64,000 bases of DNA from positions 1 through 64,000 of the forward strand of contig JAFAGO010000042.1 of NCBI GenBank assembly GCA_023422635.1, written 5' to 3'. This document shows positions 26,505 through 35,788 of this stretch, in pieces. The DNA is from Bacteroidota bacterium. Its GTDB lineage: Bacteria; Bacteroidota; Bacteroidia; Flavobacteriales; Weeksellaceae. How positions within the stretch are numbered: the first letter of the stretch is position 1; each line of letters starts with the position of its first letter. The position numbers and the translations under genes were made by a program. Below the pieces are notes generated by a model. It searched no databases. It was not told the DNA's origin and saw nothing but the letters and a program-made list of their open reading frames with translations.

Positions 26505-27128
26505 AGAATTTTATTTGTGTTACAAAGATAGAGTTTACTTGTTCGAAAAAGAATTTTTCTGAGATAAAATTTCCACACGTTGACATCAATCATTAATCAA
26601 CATATTTTTTTTAATAAAAAGAAAAAGTGAATAGTGTTGTTGAGTGTTGTTAGTTTTGGGGAAAAGTTTTTTTTCTTTTTTGGTAACATTTAATTTATTT
26701 ATTGTTCATATTTTGTTAGCATTGTAAAAGCTTGGTTTTCATCTATTTCTGGTAGATATCCACACTTGTTAATAACTTCGTAGAAATTGAAATATGCAAA
26801 ACCCGATTATGAGTAAAATTAGAATTTATCCTCATAATTAAGTTGAAGTTATTTTTAAAACATGAGATTTTTTTTTGCAGTAAGAAATGGTAACGAATTA
26901 TAAAAATGCTTTTTCTTTTTTTTATCCACACTCATTTTCCAAATAATTCACAGTGTTTTTAATAAATTGTTAATTTATTGGTATTCAGATTTTTATAGAG
27001 AAATCTTTTTGTCTTTTAAAATTGACAATCAAGCTTTTAAGAAATTTAAATTCTATTAATGAAATCATTTTTATTGTGGAAAAAAACAAAACTGCATTTT
27101 TAAACGTAACTTTGTGGAAAAGCGGAAA
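26505..27128. other. Candidate chromosomal origin (oriC-like AT-rich intergenic region)
   Basis: This 624-bp gap has no gene. It is strongly AT-rich with T-runs and carries DnaA-box-like 9-mers: a perfect TTATCCACA at 26922-26930 (+), ATATCCACA at 26756-26764 (+), and TGTGGAAAA at 27075-27083 and 27113-27121 (minus-strand boxes, 8/9 each). Weaker 7/9 matches are at 26569-26577 and 26944-26952. A tandem AGTGTTGTT pair lies at 26633-26651 with a 10-bp period. The flanking genes diverge from it, and two parS sites lie 2.2-4.8 kb to the left. No GC-skew calculation was possible. Confidence 0.6.
27107..27114 (+). promoter_or_regulatory. -7 box candidate for rpiB
   Basis: TAACTTTG is an exact TAnnTTTG ending 14 nt before the ATG at 27129. 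It overlaps a DnaA-box-like sequence (27113-27121), so DnaA binding could affect this promoter. Confidence 0.4.
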
Positions 27129-27560
27129 ATGAAAAAAATTGCAATTGCCTGTGATCATGCAGGTTTTGAATTAAAAGAATATTTAAAAGAGCAATTAAAA
27201 AACCAATACGAGCTTGAAGATTTTGGTACTCATTCTGCAGACAGTGTGGATTACCCCGATTTTGTGCATCCCGCTGCAGAATCCATTGAAGCAGGAAGCA
27301 ACGCTTTTGGTATTCTTGTTTGTGGAAGTGGCCAAGGCGTCTCTATTACGGCCAATAAACATCAGCAAATTCGGTGTGCACTTTGTTGGATGCCCGAATT
27401 AGGAATATTGGCAAGACAGCATAATAATGCGAATATGGTCGCGCTTCCCGCACGTTTTATTGCTAAAGAACTTGCCCTAGAAATTGTTGAAAAATTCCTT
27501 GCAACAGAGTTTGAAGGAGGTAGACATCAAAATAGAGTTGATAAAATTGCTTGGTGCTAA
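27129..27560 (+). CDS. rpiB: Ribose-5-phosphate isomerase B
   Basis: RpiB interconverts ribulose-5-phosphate and ribose-5-phosphate in the pentose phosphate pathway. The 143-residue protein contains IAIACDHAGFELKEYL, DYPDFVHPAA, the active-site GILVCGSGQGVSITANK with catalytic Cys, and LARQHNNANMVALPAR, all RpiB/LacAB hallmarks. I use the ATG at 27129 rather than an in-frame GTG at 27114, because the GTG overlaps the -7 box. rnr follows after 36 bp. Confidence 0.93.
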   Translation: MKKIAIACDHAGFELKEYLKEQLKNQYELEDFGTHSADSVDYPDFVHPAAESIEAGSNAFGILVCGSGQGVSITANKHQQIRCALCWMPELGILARQHNNANMVALPARFIAKELALEIVEKFLATEFEGGRHQNRVDKIAWC

Positions 27561-27573
27561 ATTTTTGTAATAC

Positions 27574-27592
27574 AGGAGGAATAAAAATGTAA
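27574..27592 (+). promoter_or_regulatory. Strong Shine-Dalgarno and start-stop codon pair before rnr
   Basis: AGGAGGA (27574-27580) is a near-perfect anti-SD match, unusual in Bacteroidota. It is ideally spaced (6 nt) for an ATG at 27587 that is followed at once by TAA (ATGTAA, 27587-27592). The real rnr ATG is at 27597, 16 nt from the SD. The minimal ORF may tune rnr translation by start-stop reinitiation, or the SD may simply serve rnr at long spacing. Confidence 0.5.
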
Positions 27593-27596
27593 AATT

Positions 27597-29750
27597 ATGG
27601 CAAAGAAAAAACGCTATATCAGTCAGAAAAACGACTACAAATTAAGAGAACTCGGAAGATTGATTCTTAAATTTATGAACCAAAATTCCTCTAAAATTTA
27701 CAATTACAAGCAAATTGCAGATGGGATTGATTATAAAAATCCTCGCCAACGTGAATTGGTGATACAAGCCCTTCATAAACTTCTTGCAGAAGAAAGAATT
27801 AAAGAAGTTGAAAAAGGAAAATATATTTTAAACCTCAAGATTGAAGGTACTTTAACGGGATTAATTGATTTTAATCAAAGTGGAAACGCCTACGTTAAAG
27901 TTGAAGGTTTGGAAAACGACGTTTTTATTCACTCCAAAAACGTGAAAGATGCGTTGCAAGGCGATAAAGTGCTCATTGTTACCTATCATTATAAAGGTAA
28001 AAAGTTAGAAGGTTCGGTTTTAGAAGTTTTAGAGCGAAACCGAGAAGAATTTGTGGGTACTTTTGAGTATATTAATCATAAAGATTTCGGATTTGTAGTC
28101 TGTGACAAAAAAATCATCAATACCGATATTTTCATTCCTAAAGCAAAAATGAATGGCGCAGAGAACGGTCAAAAAGTTCTCGTAAAAATGCTCGATTGGA
28201 AACCTGATTCTAAAAATCCAGAAGGCGAAATTATTAAAATTTTGGGTGCTCCAGGAGAACATGAAACAGAAATACATTCCATTCTTGCGGAATATGGTTT
28301 GCCGTACACTTTTCCGGAAGAAATCGAGAAAGAAGCCGATGAAATCAATAGAAATATTGAAGAAGAGGAAGTTAATAAACGCCGAGATATGCGTAAAATT
28401 CTCACCTTTACTATCGATCCGAAAGATGCAAAGGATTTTGATGATGCACTTTCAATACAAAAATTACCCAACGGGAATTGGGAAGTAGGTGTTCATATAG
28501 CCGATGTTTCCCATTACGTAACTCCCGGTACTTCACTGGATCAGGAAGCGTATGATCGTGGTACATCCGTGTATTTAGTGGATCGAGTTGTGCCAATGCT
28601 TCCAGAAGTATTAAGTAACGATGTTTGTTCGCTGCGACCAAATGAAGATAAATACACTTTTTCAGCGATTTTTGAACTTAATGATCAGTCTGAAGTGCAA
28701 AATCAATGGTTCGGAAGAACGGTTATTCATTCCGATAGAAGATTTACATATGAAGAGGCGCAAGAACGTATTGAAAATGGGGTAGGAGACCTTTCTGAAG
28801 AGATTTTGGTTTTGGATCGATTGGCCAAAATACTTCGCGAAAAACGAATTAAAGCAGGCGCAATTACGTTCGATAGAAGCGAGGTTCGTTTTAATCTCAA
28901 TGAAAAAAGCGAGCCGATTGGTGTTTATTTCAAAATGAGCAAAGATTCGAATCACTTAATTGAAGAATTCATGCTGTTAGCCAACCGTAAAGTCTCAGAA
29001 TTTATTTCGCTCAGTAAAAATCATCAGCCCACCAATAAAACCTATATTTATCGTATTCACGATGATCCTGATCCATCAAAATTAGAATCGCTTCGGGATT
29101 TTGTGTCGACTTTTGGATATAAAGTGAATATCTCAAATTCAAAACAAACCTCTGAAAGTTTGAATCGACTTTTAAAAGATGTTAAAGGTAAAGGAGAAGA
29201 AAATATGATCGAAACGCTTGCGATGAGAAGTATGAGCAAAGCCATATATTCTACCGATCCAATTGGGCATTACGGACTTGGTTTTGATTATTATTCGCAC
29301 TTTACGTCGCCTATTCGTCGATATCCAGATTTAATTGCCCATCGTTTGCTGCAACATTATTTAGATGGTGGTAAAAGTGTGGATAAAAGTGAGCTTGAAG
29401 AGCAATGCAAACACTGTTCAGCAATGGAACGTTTGGCATCTGACGCGGAACGAGATTCCATTAAATTTATGCAAGTTAAATTTATGCAAAGCCATCTTGG
29501 TGAAGAATTCGAAGGCGTCATTTCTGGTGTGGCAGAATTTGGTTTTTGGGTGGAAATTCCTGAAAATGGAGCAGAAGGTTTAATAAAACTTCGCGATTTA
29601 ATGGACGATTCTTATCAATATGATGCTAAAAATCACGCCGTTTACGGTACGCGAACAGGCAAGCAATATCAATTGGGCGATGTGATTAAAATTAAGGTGG
29701 TGAAAGCGAATCTAATTCAAAAACAATTAGATTTCAAAGTGGTGGATTAG
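27597..29750 (+). CDS. rnr: Ribonuclease R
   Basis: RNase R is a 3'-to-5' exoribonuclease that degrades structured RNA. The 717-residue protein has an N-terminal winged-helix-like region (about 15-75), cold-shock OB folds (about 80-235), the RNB catalytic domain beginning RKILTFTIDPKDAKDFDDAL (the Asp cluster that binds Mg), and ADVSHYVTPGT. GLGFDYYSHFTSPIRRYPDL follows, with a C-terminal S1 domain (about 635-715: GEEFEGVISGVAEFGFWVEI). Length and order match the family. It starts 36 bp after rpiB. Confidence 0.94.
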   Translation: MAKKKRYISQKNDYKLRELGRLILKFMNQNSSKIYNYKQIADGIDYKNPRQRELVIQALHKLLAEERIKEVEKGKYILNLKIEGTLTGLIDFNQSGNAYVKVEGLENDVFIHSKNVKDALQGDKVLIVTYHYKGKKLEGSVLEVLERNREEFVGTFEYINHKDFGFVVCDKKIINTDIFIPKAKMNGAENGQKVLVKMLDWKPDSKNPEGEIIKILGAPGEHETEIHSILAEYGLPYTFPEEIEKEADEINRNIEEEEVNKRRDMRKILTFTIDPKDAKDFDDALSIQKLPNGNWEVGVHIADVSHYVTPGTSLDQEAYDRGTSVYLVDRVVPMLPEVLSNDVCSLRPNEDKYTFSAIFELNDQSEVQNQWFGRTVIHSDRRFTYEEAQERIENGVGDLSEEILVLDRLAKILREKRIKAGAITFDRSEVRFNLNEKSEPIGVYFKMSKDSNHLIEEFMLLANRKVSEFISLSKNHQPTNKTYIYRIHDDPDPSKLESLRDFVSTFGYKVNISNSKQTSESLNRLLKDVKGKGEENMIETLAMRSMSKAIYSTDPIGHYGLGFDYYSHFTSPIRRYPDLIAHRLLQHYLDGGKSVDKSELEEQCKHCSAMERLASDAERDSIKFMQVKFMQSHLGEEFEGVISGVAEFGFWVEIPENGAEGLIKLRDLMDDSYQYDAKNHAVYGTRTGKQYQLGDVIKIKVVKANLIQKQLDFKVVD

Positions 29751-29802
29751 AAGGTGAGCACCGGTTTAGAGCAATTTATTTATAAATCTTTACATTTGTT
29801 CA

Positions 29803-30513
29803 ATGCTTCAACTTATACTTTCTGCTGTAGGATTGGGATTTATGCTGAGTCTGGTTTTCATCGGGCCAATATTTTTTCTGTTAATTGAAACCAGCTTTTC
29901 ACGCGGTCCTAAACACGCTATGGCGCTCGATTTGGGCGTTATATCAGCCGATATCCTGTGCATTGTTGCTGCCTATTATGCCAGTGCAGATTTAGTTTAT
30001 TTAATCGATAAGCATCCCGGTTTTTATCGTATTACCGCGCTTATCATCTGTATTTATGGCGTTTTTATGATGGTTTCAAAAACCAAGATGCGCATCACTA
30101 ATGAAGACCGGTTAATTAGTCAAAATTATTTCAAAACCTTTATCAACGGATTTTTGCTTAACCTTCTCAATGTTGGTGTGCTTTTATTTTGGTTAGTTAC
30201 AGTAATTTCGGTGAGAAATCAATACCCAGATCCCGATAATTTTATCATTTATTTGGCAATTGTTATTGCTACGTATTTAAGTATAGATTTGCTTAAAATT
30301 TTTCTGGCAAAACAGTTCCATGCGAAACTCACACAACAAATTGCCAACCGCATTCGCAAAGGTGTAGGTGTAATTTTAATTGTATTTAGTGTGGTAATTT
30401 TTCTTCAAAGTTTCAAGATGTTCAATCAATTTGATCGTCAATTAGAGGAAGCAGAAAAAAAGGAAATTCAATACAAAAATATCCACAAGGATAGCTTAAA
30501 TAAAGCGGAATGA
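29803..30513 (+). CDS. LysE/RhtB-family translocator
   Basis: The 236-residue membrane protein has six hydrophobic segments (about 5-27, 40-60, 72-90, 112-136, 146-166, 186-206). The LysE signature FIGPIFFLLIETSFSRGPKHA lies near the N-terminus in place of the usual GP...G....GP pattern. LysE proteins export amino acids or related compounds; the substrate here is unknown. A charged ~25-residue cytoplasmic tail ends the protein. The last 4 bp overlap the start of the LD-carboxypeptidase gene. Confidence 0.82.
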   Translation: MLQLILSAVGLGFMLSLVFIGPIFFLLIETSFSRGPKHAMALDLGVISADILCIVAAYYASADLVYLIDKHPGFYRITALIICIYGVFMMVSKTKMRITNEDRLISQNYFKTFINGFLLNLLNVGVLLFWLVTVISVRNQYPDPDNFIIYLAIVIATYLSIDLLKIFLAKQFHAKLTQQIANRIRKGVGVILIVFSVVIFLQSFKMFNQFDRQLEEAEKKEIQYKNIHKDSLNKAE

Positions 30514-31445
30514 ACAAGGAAATAGTTTTCCCTCAACAATTGAAAAAAGGGGATAAAATAGCTGTTATTTCTCCTGCAGGAGCAGTGGAAGAACGCCAAT
30601 TGGAAACAACACTTTCTTTAATACAACAAAAGGGTTTTGAACCCGTTTTTGGAAAATATACCCTCGGAAAATTTGTTGATGGATATTCCTATTCTGGAAC
30701 TGAAAAAGAAAGAATTGCGGATATGAATTGGGCCTTGAATGCAGAAGATATTGCTGCAGTTTGGGCGACCAGAGGAGGTTATGGTTGCCAGCACCTTTTA
30801 AGGCATCTTACATTATCAAAGTTTCGAAAAGCACCAAAATGGTATATCGGTTATTCGGATAACACCGTGATCCAAAGTTTTCTCTTTAAAAATGGTTTTG
30901 CTTCCATTCATGGTCAAACCCTTAAAACGTCCTCATTCGGTGTAACTCCAGAAAGTTATAATGGCATTTTCGATATCATCGCTGGTAAAAAACCGACTTA
31001 TCAAACAGAAAATAATTCATTCAATGAAAGTGGAAGCGTGGAAGGTACTCTTGTTGGAGGAAATCTGGCGCTCATTTATGCCTTGCTCGGTTCGAAATAC
31101 GAATTTGATTTCAAAGATAAAATCCTATTTATAGAAGATATTGGGGAGAATTTTTATGCGCTGGACAGAATGTTAATTTCTCTAGATTTAGCTGGAGTTT
31201 TTAATAAAATAAAAGGATTAATTGTGGGTGGAATGACCAATATGGGCAGTGAATCCGACAATAAAAACTATGAGGAAAGTTTTGATTCTTTCGCCTATAA
31301 AATTGTTTCACAACGCTTGAAAAATTATCGTTTCCCTAAATTATTTGGATTTCCCAACGGACATATATTCGATAATCGACCACTAATTATTGGTGGTATG
31401 GTAGTTTTGAATGTTTCAAATACCTCAAAAATCGAATTTCTGTAG
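30510..31445 (+). CDS. LD-carboxypeptidase (peptidase S66)
   Basis: The 311-residue S66 peptidase is of the LdcA/MccF type, which trims the terminal D-Ala from tetrapeptide during muropeptide recycling. Visible blocks are LKKGDKIAVISPAG, WATRGGYGCQHLL, the nucleophile GYSDNT, IHGQTLKT, VGGNLALIYALLGS, and FIEDIGENFYALDRML with the catalytic Glu. PNGHIFDN carries the catalytic His. No signal peptide is present, so it should be cytosolic. It overlaps lysE by 4 bp and precedes yraN by 2 bp. Confidence 0.9.
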   Translation: MNKEIVFPQQLKKGDKIAVISPAGAVEERQLETTLSLIQQKGFEPVFGKYTLGKFVDGYSYSGTEKERIADMNWALNAEDIAAVWATRGGYGCQHLLRHLTLSKFRKAPKWYIGYSDNTVIQSFLFKNGFASIHGQTLKTSSFGVTPESYNGIFDIIAGKKPTYQTENNSFNESGSVEGTLVGGNLALIYALLGSKYEFDFKDKILFIEDIGENFYALDRMLISLDLAGVFNKIKGLIVGGMTNMGSESDNKNYEESFDSFAYKIVSQRLKNYRFPKLFGFPNGHIFDNRPLIIGGMVVLNVSNTSKIEFL

Positions 31446-31447
31446 AA

Positions 31448-31819
31448 ATGGCTACTCATAATGATTTCGGGAAGCACGCTGAAGAATTGGCAGTCGAATA
31501 TCTTTCAAAAAATGGCTACCAAATTTTAACTACGAACTATCGATATTTAAAAGCAGAAATTGATATTATTGCAGAAATCGATTCTACCATAATTGTGGTT
31601 GAAGTGAAAGCAAGAACAACAACCGCTTTTTTAGAACCCCATGAAGCAGTTAACCGTAAGAAAATAAAACATATTGTTTCAGCCGCTGATCATTTTATGC
31701 AGGAAATGAATAGGGTAGAGGAGGTACAATTTGATATTATTTCCGTATTTCCGAATGCTTGCGGAAGTTTAGAAATTCAACATTTAAAAAATGCATTTAA
31801 TTCCATAGATGCCAATTGA
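31448..31819 (+). CDS. YraN-family (UPF0102) nuclease-like protein
   Basis: The 123-residue protein has the UPF0102 pattern GKHAEELAVEYLSKNGYQIL, NYRYLKAEIDIIAE and VVEVKARTT. These give the E...GEIDII...FVEVK arrangement of restriction-endonuclease-like folds, although the usual Gly before Glu is Ala here (KAEID). The biochemical role of YraN is not settled. The stop codon lies at 31817-31819, one base before the ATG of the next gene. Confidence 0.87.
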   Translation: MATHNDFGKHAEELAVEYLSKNGYQILTTNYRYLKAEIDIIAEIDSTIIVVEVKARTTTAFLEPHEAVNRKKIKHIVSAADHFMQEMNRVEEVQFDIISVFPNACGSLEIQHLKNAFNSIDAN

Positions 31820-31820
31820 T

Positions 31821-32573
31821 ATGAAAAGAACAGTGTTAATAACCGGAGCAACCTCCGGAATTGGGAAAGCAACCGCACAATTGCTTGCGAAACAAAACTA
31901 TAGATTAATTATTTGTGGTAGAAGGACTGAGGTTTTAGAAGAACTAAAAAATGAATTAACTACTTTAACCGAAGTTTTTAGTTTAAAATTTGATGTTCGT
32001 TATAAAGATGAAGTTCATGCTGCCTTAAATAGCATTCCCGAAGAATGGAAGGATATCGATGTTCTTATTAACAATGCAGGAAATGCGCATGGACTTGATC
32101 CTCTTTCCGAAGGAAAAGAAGAAGATTGGGATGCAATGATGGACGGCAATGTGAAAGGTTTATTGTACGTCTCTCAACCCATTATTAAGGAAATGAAAGC
32201 TAAAAATAAAGGCCATATTGTGAACATCAGTTCTGTTGCCGCAAGACAAACTTATCCGAATGGAGTCGTATATTGTGCCTCGAAAAAAGCCGTTGATACC
32301 ATTTCTGAAGGAATGCGAATTGAACTTACTTCTTTTGGAATTAAAGTAACCAATATACAACCAGGAGCGGTAGAAACTGATTTTTCTATGGTTCGATTTA
32401 AAGGAGATGAGCAGAAAGCGGATGCCGTTTACGCAGGTTATGAGCCGTTAATCGCAGAAGATATTGCGGATGCAATCGCGTATTGTATAAATGCCCCAGA
32501 TCGCGTTTCCATAGCAGAAATGTGCATCTATCCGAAAGCGCAAGCCGATCCTAAAACAATTTACAGAAAGTAA
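31821..32573 (+). CDS. Short-chain dehydrogenase/reductase (YdfG-like)
   Basis: The 250-residue classical SDR has TGATSGIGKATA (about 7-18), NNAG, and the catalytic set HIVNISSVAARQTYPNGVVY with CASKKA. The block VTNIQPGAVETDFSMVRFKG resembles YdfG, which oxidises serine-type hydroxy acids, but substrate assignment from this is weak. I prefer the ATG at 31821 to the in-frame ATG at 31809 because the latter overlaps yraN and adds residues not usual in the family. Confidence 0.87.
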   Translation: MKRTVLITGATSGIGKATAQLLAKQNYRLIICGRRTEVLEELKNELTTLTEVFSLKFDVRYKDEVHAALNSIPEEWKDIDVLINNAGNAHGLDPLSEGKEEDWDAMMDGNVKGLLYVSQPIIKEMKAKNKGHIVNISSVAARQTYPNGVVYCASKKAVDTISEGMRIELTSFGIKVTNIQPGAVETDFSMVRFKGDEQKADAVYAGYEPLIAEDIADAIAYCINAPDRVSIAEMCIYPKAQADPKTIYRK

Positions 32574-32583
32574 AATCAACATT

Positions 32584-33255
32584 ATGAAAATTCTTCACCT
32601 TGAAACTTCATCTAAAAACTGCTCAGTCGCCATTTCTGATGGTGAAAAATTGCTTTGTCTTTGTGAAGAAGTTTCAGAAAATTATAAACAAAGCGAATCG
32701 CTGCATACCTTCGTAAGTTGGGCTTTGGAGGGCGCAGAAATTTCAATTCAAGATTTGGATGCCGTTTGTTTGGGTAAAGGTCCAGGATCATACACAGGAT
32801 TGCGTATTGGTGCAGCTTCTGCAAAAGGTTTTTGTTATGCACAGAAAATTCCACTTATCGCCATAAATTCTTTAAATTCCCTAGTTGATCCATTTTTAGA
32901 CAAAGATTACGATTTCGTAATTCCGATGGTTGATGCCAGAAGAATGGAGGTTTATACCGCAATTTATAACGGTACAACAGGTGAAGAAATTGCACCTACT
33001 GAAGCTAAAATTTTAGAAGAGCAATCATTCTCTGAATTTCAAAATAAGAAGATTCTTTTCGTAGGTGATGGTGCTCAAAAGGCTCAAAATATACTTCAAT
33101 TACCGAATGCTGAGTACAATTTTACAAAATATCCATCGGCTCAATTTCAAATTAAAACAGGATTCAAGAAGTTTTTGAATCGCGAGTTTGAAGATATTGC
33201 CTATTTTGAACCTTTTTATTTAAAAGATTTTCAAGGGGTAAAAAAGCAAAAATAA
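32584..33255 (+). CDS. tsaB: tRNA threonylcarbamoyladenosine biosynthesis protein TsaB
   Basis: TsaB is the scaffold partner of TsaD in t6A37 formation on ANN-decoding tRNAs. The 223-residue protein begins MKILHLETSSKNCSVAI, and carries VCLGKGPGSYTGLRIGAASA and PMVDARRMEVYTA, which are the TsaB/YeaZ signatures. Its stop codon abuts the stop of the convergent SprE-like gene with no gap and no terminator, so transcripts probably run into each other. Confidence 0.93.
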   Translation: MKILHLETSSKNCSVAISDGEKLLCLCEEVSENYKQSESLHTFVSWALEGAEISIQDLDAVCLGKGPGSYTGLRIGAASAKGFCYAQKIPLIAINSLNSLVDPFLDKDYDFVIPMVDARRMEVYTAIYNGTTGEEIAPTEAKILEEQSFSEFQNKKILFVGDGAQKAQNILQLPNAEYNFTKYPSAQFQIKTGFKKFLNREFEDIAYFEPFYLKDFQGVKKQK

Positions 33256-35706
33256 CTACCTGATTTTACGTGGTTGTCGCAAGGTATCTGTATTGGCATT
33301 TTCAGGGGAATTTTGGTTCGAAATCGGCACTAATTCACGTGGTGGACCCGCTGGTCCATTTCCTTGTCGTGTTGTTTCTTCCGGTTTGTTCTCCTCAACT
33401 GCTTTTTTAGTAACGTTTTTCCCTTTCTCGTCAGTCATTTCAATCTTCAAATCGCTTTTTAGGAATTTGAGCATTTCTTTTGCTTTTACGCCTTCTGGCG
33501 TTTTTGCATAATTCAGCGCTATTTGTTCCAATTGAAGAATCATGATTTCTTTTCCTGCTGTTTTCCCTGTATTAAACGCATTTAGAAGCGCAAATTTTGG
33601 CACTAAAGCATCTTTAGGATGTATCGCTAAGGCTTCATCGATTACGGCTTTGCTTTCATCAAATTTTTCCTCTTGATACAAATCAAATGCTTTTGTGTAA
33701 AGATTCATCACTTCGTCGGATGATTGAGAGAAGGAATTGTTTTTCGGATTTCGTACAAATTCTGCATAAGAAGTATAAGGAAAATCCTTTAAAATCAGTT
33801 GCTTTGCACGTTCTGCTCTGGAAGGATTTTGCACGTAATTCATAGCAAAAATTTGGTAAAGAGCTTGCAACATTACATCTTCTTCAGGTTGAGCATCCAC
33901 CAATTCATAAAGGGTTTTTGTGGCTAAAGGCACATCATTAAAATACGATTCATACATTCTACCTAATCCTAAGCTTGCTGTATCGCGATCTTTTTTTAAT
34001 TGAGAAATGCTTTTGTTATCCTTAGGAATTTTTTCGATGTAAAATGCAGGATCATGTCTTCTCGGATCGGGAGCCGTTGAAAGTCCAAGTGCTTCATTTT
34101 TTAAATCTTCTATTGATGCAGATCTGCTAGAAGATCTCCAGTTATCTGCTAAACCTCTGTTGCCCCAAATTTGCTTAAAGTTGGCTTGCCCTTTTGTAAC
34201 TGTATTGCTATTGGCAAAGTAAAATCCGCCTTTACTTTCGTTGCCAGAAAAATCTTGAAAACCACCTGTATTTCCTGCAAAAATTGAGTTTGCAGAATAA
34301 TCACCATTGTCAAAACCTTTGCTTCTTTCTTCGCGTTTTAAACGCAATTCTTCTGCTGCTTCCTTGGTTTTTAGTTGATCGATATACTTGGTAAAATATG
34401 CTGTTTTGTCGGCATCCGACATTTTTGTTAGAGCCAAAATACTGTCGTTCCTTTTAATAAGATAGTAATTCGTAGAAACCTTCTTAATATTTTGTGTTTG
34501 TTCTTCAAGAAGAACTTTTGATGGCTCATACGTCATTGATGCCAAGGCAGAATCGTAATAAGCCCCAGCAGGCAAATAATCGCTTTTTTCGAAGTATGAT
34601 TTTCCGATTTCGTAATAATCTAATCCACGAATTTGTGGATCAGAAACAGGTTCCTTAAGCGACATTTTAAACATTGAATCTGCCTCTTGTTTTTTACCAG
34701 CATTTTTAGCCATCAATCCTAAAGCGTAGTAAAATTCATTTTTACGGGAAGTATATGTTCCTTTTTTACTTATTTTTTCTAAATACTGTTTTGCACCTTC
34801 ATAATCATCCGTTGAAGCATTGAATGTTTTGGCAATTTCAATTTGTGATTTAACTTCAAATTCAAAATCGTTGGCATATTTGTAAGCAGTTGTAAAACTT
34901 TCGCGTGCTTCTTCTTTTTGATCCATTCCTGCTAATATTTGCCCACGCAAATACGCAATTCTGCTTCTTAATTCTCTATTTTTATTGAGGGCAAAAGCGT
35001 CTTCAAGTTCGGCAACTGCTGCTTCTTTTTTCCCTGAATGCAATAGCATTTCGGAATAATAGATGCTCAATAATTTTCGGTATTCTTTTTTAAGATCTTG
35101 ATCTTTTAAGCTTCTAAAAATTTCGTCTGCGCGATAGTAATCACCCATTTTAGCAAAGGCTTGACCTTGATAAATTCTAGCGAGCGGGACTCTTTTATCT
35201 TTACTCATATCGCTAAAAATTGCATTCAATGCATCTAAGGTTTCTAGCGGTTTGTTCATGTACAATCGTGCTTGCGCCAAGATGAGATAGGAATCGAAAA
35301 TTTTCTTATTCTTCTCCACTCCTTGTTTTACCACAGAATACTTCGAAATGGCTTTCAATGCTTTTGCTTCGGAAATTTGAAGTGTAGTTGCTCCTTTCGC
35401 GGCAACTTTTTGCGGATTTCCTCCTATTGCTGGTCCATCATTTTCAATAAAAATAGAAGATTTACCAATTTCTGATCCAAGAGGTTGATCATCGTATTTT
35501 AGTAATTGAATATAAGGGTTGTAGTAATTATCTTTAAATGCTTGAGTTCTGTTGTTAAGCTCAGTTTCAAGGGCATCTTTACTGTTGAAAAGTGTATTGT
35601 AATAAGTAGAAAATCCCTTCATAAACGTAGAATCGCTCTTCTTTTTTCGGGAAGAGCACGCATTAAAGACAACCAATATTACAAGAAATAGTATTGTTTT
35701 TTTCAT
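33256..35706 (-). CDS. SprE/PorW-like TPR lipoprotein (gliding / type IX secretion)
   Basis: From the ATG at 35706 the protein is 816 residues, starting MKKTILFLVILVVFNACSSR with lipobox FNAC. After the Cys comes STFMKGFSTYYNTLFNSKDA, resembling SprE/PorW lipoproteins of Flavobacterium and Porphyromonas, which are needed for type IX secretion and gliding. Several TPR-like helix pairs fill the middle (around YQGQAFAKMGDYYRADEIF and KAYTFATAYKYANDF-like segments). The C-terminal ~60 residues are proline- and asparagine-rich and probably disordered. No gld or spr neighbours are in the window, so the assignment rests on the N-terminus and architecture. Confidence 0.75.
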   Translation of the reverse strand: MKKTILFLVILVVFNACSSRKKKSDSTFMKGFSTYYNTLFNSKDALETELNNRTQAFKDNYYNPYIQLLKYDDQPLGSEIGKSSIFIENDGPAIGGNPQKVAAKGATTLQISEAKALKAISKYSVVKQGVEKNKKIFDSYLILAQARLYMNKPLETLDALNAIFSDMSKDKRVPLARIYQGQAFAKMGDYYRADEIFRSLKDQDLKKEYRKLLSIYYSEMLLHSGKKEAAVAELEDAFALNKNRELRSRIAYLRGQILAGMDQKEEARESFTTAYKYANDFEFEVKSQIEIAKTFNASTDDYEGAKQYLEKISKKGTYTSRKNEFYYALGLMAKNAGKKQEADSMFKMSLKEPVSDPQIRGLDYYEIGKSYFEKSDYLPAGAYYDSALASMTYEPSKVLLEEQTQNIKKVSTNYYLIKRNDSILALTKMSDADKTAYFTKYIDQLKTKEAAEELRLKREERSKGFDNGDYSANSIFAGNTGGFQDFSGNESKGGFYFANSNTVTKGQANFKQIWGNRGLADNWRSSSRSASIEDLKNEALGLSTAPDPRRHDPAFYIEKIPKDNKSISQLKKDRDTASLGLGRMYESYFNDVPLATKTLYELVDAQPEEDVMLQALYQIFAMNYVQNPSRAERAKQLILKDFPYTSYAEFVRNPKNNSFSQSSDEVMNLYTKAFDLYQEEKFDESKAVIDEALAIHPKDALVPKFALLNAFNTGKTAGKEIMILQLEQIALNYAKTPEGVKAKEMLKFLKSDLKIEMTDEKGKNVTKKAVEENKPEETTRQGNGPAGPPRELVPISNQNSPENANTDTLRQPRKIR

Positions 35707-35788
35707 TGTAATTGAATAACTAATCAAAGTCCTATTTTAGTATTTATTCTTTGATTTTTTTTGTAAAAATAGTAAATTTTAAAGGAGC

